Source: Paraburkholderia elongata (GTDB lineage Bacteria > Pseudomonadota > Gammaproteobacteria > Burkholderiales > Burkholderiaceae). From it: 64,000 nucleotides of DNA. Shown piece after piece: positions 63,816-64,000 of the stretch; the first letter of the stretch is position 1, and each line of letters opens with the position of its first letter. The DNA is taken from the NCBI RefSeq assembly GCF_013177735.1, contig NZ_WOEZ01000284.1:19831-83830 (forward strand), read 5' to 3'. Under the pieces are notes generated by a model that did not search any database, had not been told where the DNA came from, and saw only the letters and a list, made by a program, of their open reading frames with translations. A program made the position numbers and the translations under genes.

Positions 63816-64000
63816 ATGTTCTGGCCTGTGATCAAGGTGGTAATGCTATTGGTAGTGCTTGTGGCGGGATTGTCCGTGCAGCCCGTTGCCAATATGCCGC
63901 TTGGGAGTTGGGTATTCATTGGCGCGCTAGCAAGTGCGATGGGTTTTTTCCCATCCCCTTATACACATCTCCGACCGGCAAGGGCGGAGCGGGAAAGAGG
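63816..64000 (+). CDS. small membrane protein, possible RHS immunity (truncated by window edge)
   Basis: Open frame from ATG 63816 to the edge, at least 61 residues: two hydrophobic helices (VIKVVMLLVVLVAGLSV and SWVFIGALASAMGFF) and a basic turn. GTG 63801 in the same frame would overlap the RHS stop by 11 nt. Position directly behind the variable RHS tip is where immunity genes lie; no sequence family recognised. Confidence 0.55.
   Translation, partial: MFWPVIKVVMLLVVLVAGLSVQPVANMPLGSWVFIGALASAMGFFPSPYTHLRPARAERER

Overview
The window looks like a stretch of a Burkholderiales chromosome or megaplasmid, most likely Paraburkholderia or a close relative. The base composition is high in G+C, reading frames show strong third-position GC bias, and the family mix is typical of that group (DUF4148, DUF2970, DUF3455, DUF2322, TAXI and DctPQM TRAP components, an oxalate operon, NhaR-like LysR). 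No rRNA, tRNA or CRISPR array was seen. Genus assignment is inference.

Layout. 1-5943: a TRAP uptake operon (binding protein, fused DctQM permease) followed by a transketolase and a hydroxypyruvate/glycerate-type dehydrogenase. 6396-9760: a repeat-containing anchored protein, then a leftward group (orphan response regulator, membrane-tethered TAXI receptor, DUF3455 lipoprotein). 9991-13088: a DUF1254/DUF1214 protein divergent from a single ORF encoding two complete IclR regulators in tandem. 13256-19471: a four-gene operon of three SPFH (HflK/HflC-like) membrane proteins and a P1B-type metal ATPase; the first SPFH gene carries a one-base frameshift. 19573-31077: two methyltransferases, UspA, an amino-acid dehydrogenase, a divergent regulator/propeller versus DUF899-DUF2182 locus, a sterol desaturase-type hydroxylase, a YncE-like propeller and TerC. 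31199-41349: NhaR, DUF2322, a LysR/aldo-keto reductase pair, a large secreted protein, a cysI-DUF934 pair, MocR and DUF4148.

41351-49762 is stress related: DUF899, UspA, a nitronate monooxygenase, a DUF4142-cupredoxin-ECF sigma operon, a MarR-ClC operon and an HPP-CBS membrane protein. Three near-identical palindromes lie 30-33 nt ahead of the start codons of the nitronate monooxygenase, MarR and HPP-CBS genes, suggesting one MarR regulon of anion/nitrite handling. 49850-55666 is an oxalate catabolic operon (antiporter, oxalyl-CoA decarboxylase, formyl-CoA transferase) with a PAS protein and a 16-bp palindrome in its control region. 55699-59110: SDR/LysR pair, a small unknown, and RraA-like protein with a strong terminator.

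59111-64000: directly behind that terminator lies what looks like a 5' fragment of a group II intron without its maturase, then a small secreted YD-repeat protein, a secreted RHS protein with a lower-GC, glycine-rich C-terminal tip, and the start of a small membrane protein that could be its immunity partner.

Best candidates for something undescribed are the SPFH-trio/P1B-ATPase operon, the MarR palindrome regulon, the tandem IclR fusion, and the TAXI receptor with membrane tail beside an orphan response regulator.
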